Positions 30,033-30,528 of a DNA stretch of 30,528 nt are shown here, piece by piece (within the stretch, counting starts at the first letter, position 1; every line of letters starts with the position of its first letter). Made by a program: the position numbers and the translations under genes. The DNA is from a virus. The notes below the pieces were generated by a model, which saw only the letters and a list, made by a program, of their open reading frames with translations, searched no databases and was not told where the DNA came from. Location: positions 1-30,528 of IMG/VR virus record IMGVR_UViG_3300006923_000088. The stretch is one strand, 5' to 3'.

Positions 30033-30387
30033 TGGATTCTCCTAGTCTGTTGATCCAGTATTTCTTTTCGTCAGCATGTGTCCATATGTGTCCAGCAACT
30101 CGTATTTCCCAGTACTCGTCATCTTCGGGTGGTATCCAGTAGTTAGGTGTACCATAAGCATTACCCCAAGGGTCATCAGGTGGCTCGACTTCATCAAGTG
30201 ATGTCTCACCTTCACAGGTACAACACCAATCCATACTAAAGTCTTCCACACAATCCACAAACGCTAAGTCATTGTTAGGATCGAACCAAGCAGATGCCAT
30301 AGATTGTACATCACTGCTACCACACTCACTACATACCCACTGTGGTTTATAGTTACTGTAAGGGTTCATTGGATTCTGATTATTCAT
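30022..30387 (-). CDS. 121-aa zinc-binding early hypothetical protein
   Basis: Start chosen at ATG 30387 (six bases after AGGAG); an ATG two codons earlier abuts the ribosome site. Product: MNNQNPMNPYSNYKPQWVCS, with two Cys pairs, CSEC and CCTC about 36 residues apart, a probable zinc ribbon. Later: EVEPPDDPWGNAYGTPNYW, Trp- and Pro-rich. Acidic overall. Function unknown; zinc ribbons plus acidic character suggest protein or nucleic-acid binding. Confidence 0.72.
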   Translation of the reverse strand: MNNQNPMNPYSNYKPQWVCSECGSSDVQSMASAWFDPNNDLAFVDCVEDFSMDWCCTCEGETSLDEVEPPDDPWGNAYGTPNYWIPPEDDEYWEIRVAGHIWTHADEKKYWINRLGESNAT

Positions 30388-30528
30388 CTTCATCTCCTAT
30401 AAAAGTTATAGTTACCTTCGCTACCCTTCCCCCAGAGTATTCGATATCAACAGGGTAACAGCCATCTCCATAGCCACTATTGATAAGCATACCTATACCC
30501 TCACCTAAGGGTGTTTGTACTGTCGCAT
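30380..30528 (-). CDS. C-terminal fragment of an early protein with GDGxYPV motif (cut by right edge)
   Basis: Only the last 48 residues are in the window, ending at TAA 30380-30382 with an eight-base overlap onto the next start. It reads TPLGEGIGMLINSGYGDGCY then PVDIEYSGGRVAKVTITFIG. The 'SGyGDG-YPV~~~~~~g~v~~~~i~F' ending is seen in DUF4241-like and similar small beta proteins. Too little remains for a firm call. Confidence 0.6.
   Translation of the reverse strand, partial: ATVQTPLGEGIGMLINSGYGDGCYPVDIEYSGGRVAKVTITFIGDEDE

Noticed and set aside
1-30528. tRNA genes, CRISPR arrays, insertion sequences, integrase or attachment sites
   Set aside because: No T-loop-like GTTCGA context outside clear coding frames, no spaced repeats, no transposase or integrase motifs in any frame.

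Overview
The window is a stretch of about 30.5 kb from a lytic, T7-like podovirus (Autographivirus type). Three things support this: a single-subunit T7-type RNA polymerase, a T7-type replication set (gp5-like polymerase, gp4-like primase-helicase, gp6-like exonuclease, gp2.5-like SSB), and a podovirus head-tail set (portal, scaffold, capsid, tail tubes A and B, gp17-like fibre). The DNA is AT-rich by eye. A B12-dependent (class II) ribonucleotide reductase, dUTPase, metallophosphoesterase and ParB-like proteins point to a marine or aquatic phage of a Gram-negative host; the habitat is an inference. No integrase, repressor, terminase or tRNA gene was found. Both edges cut genes, so this is not the whole genome.

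Every credible gene is on the minus strand, so transcription runs from high to low coordinates. Packing is extremely tight, with many ATGA/TAATG stop-start overlaps and strong AGGAG-type ribosome sites. (1) 30.5-27.7 kb: an early-type cassette of about a dozen small, mostly acidic proteins, some with CxxC pairs. Several are too short for usual ORF cut-offs (44, 47, 47 and 58 aa). (2) 27.7-24.1 kb: a DUF932 protein, then RNA polymerase. (3) 24.1-14.3 kb: DNA metabolism: two ParB-like proteins, metallophosphoesterase, SSB, RusA resolvase, methyltransferase, a 22-codon ORF coupled to primase-helicase, DNA polymerase, a putative papain-fold protein, a nucleotide kinase and a 5' exonuclease. (4) 14.3-11.9 kb: dUTPase and class II RNR. 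(5) 11.8 kb to the left edge: virion genes, with a small membrane-protein cassette (lipoprotein, 37-aa and 60-aa membrane proteins) between portal/LamG protein and scaffold. The capsid is followed by a UUCG-hairpin terminator. Tail tubes A and B follow, then a fibre gene cut by the left edge.

Regulation: an 18-bp element (consensus ACCYTWGAAACGGGTAT on the minus strand) occurs twice, once before the RNA polymerase gene and once before dUTPase/RNR. It is the best candidate for this phage's own promoter class or a conserved RNA-processing hairpin. A 23-bp-spaced direct repeat lies in the only notable gap of the early region. The capsid terminator sits where T7 has T-phi. No gene-free stretch exceeds 300 bases; the longest is the 172-bp capsid leader.
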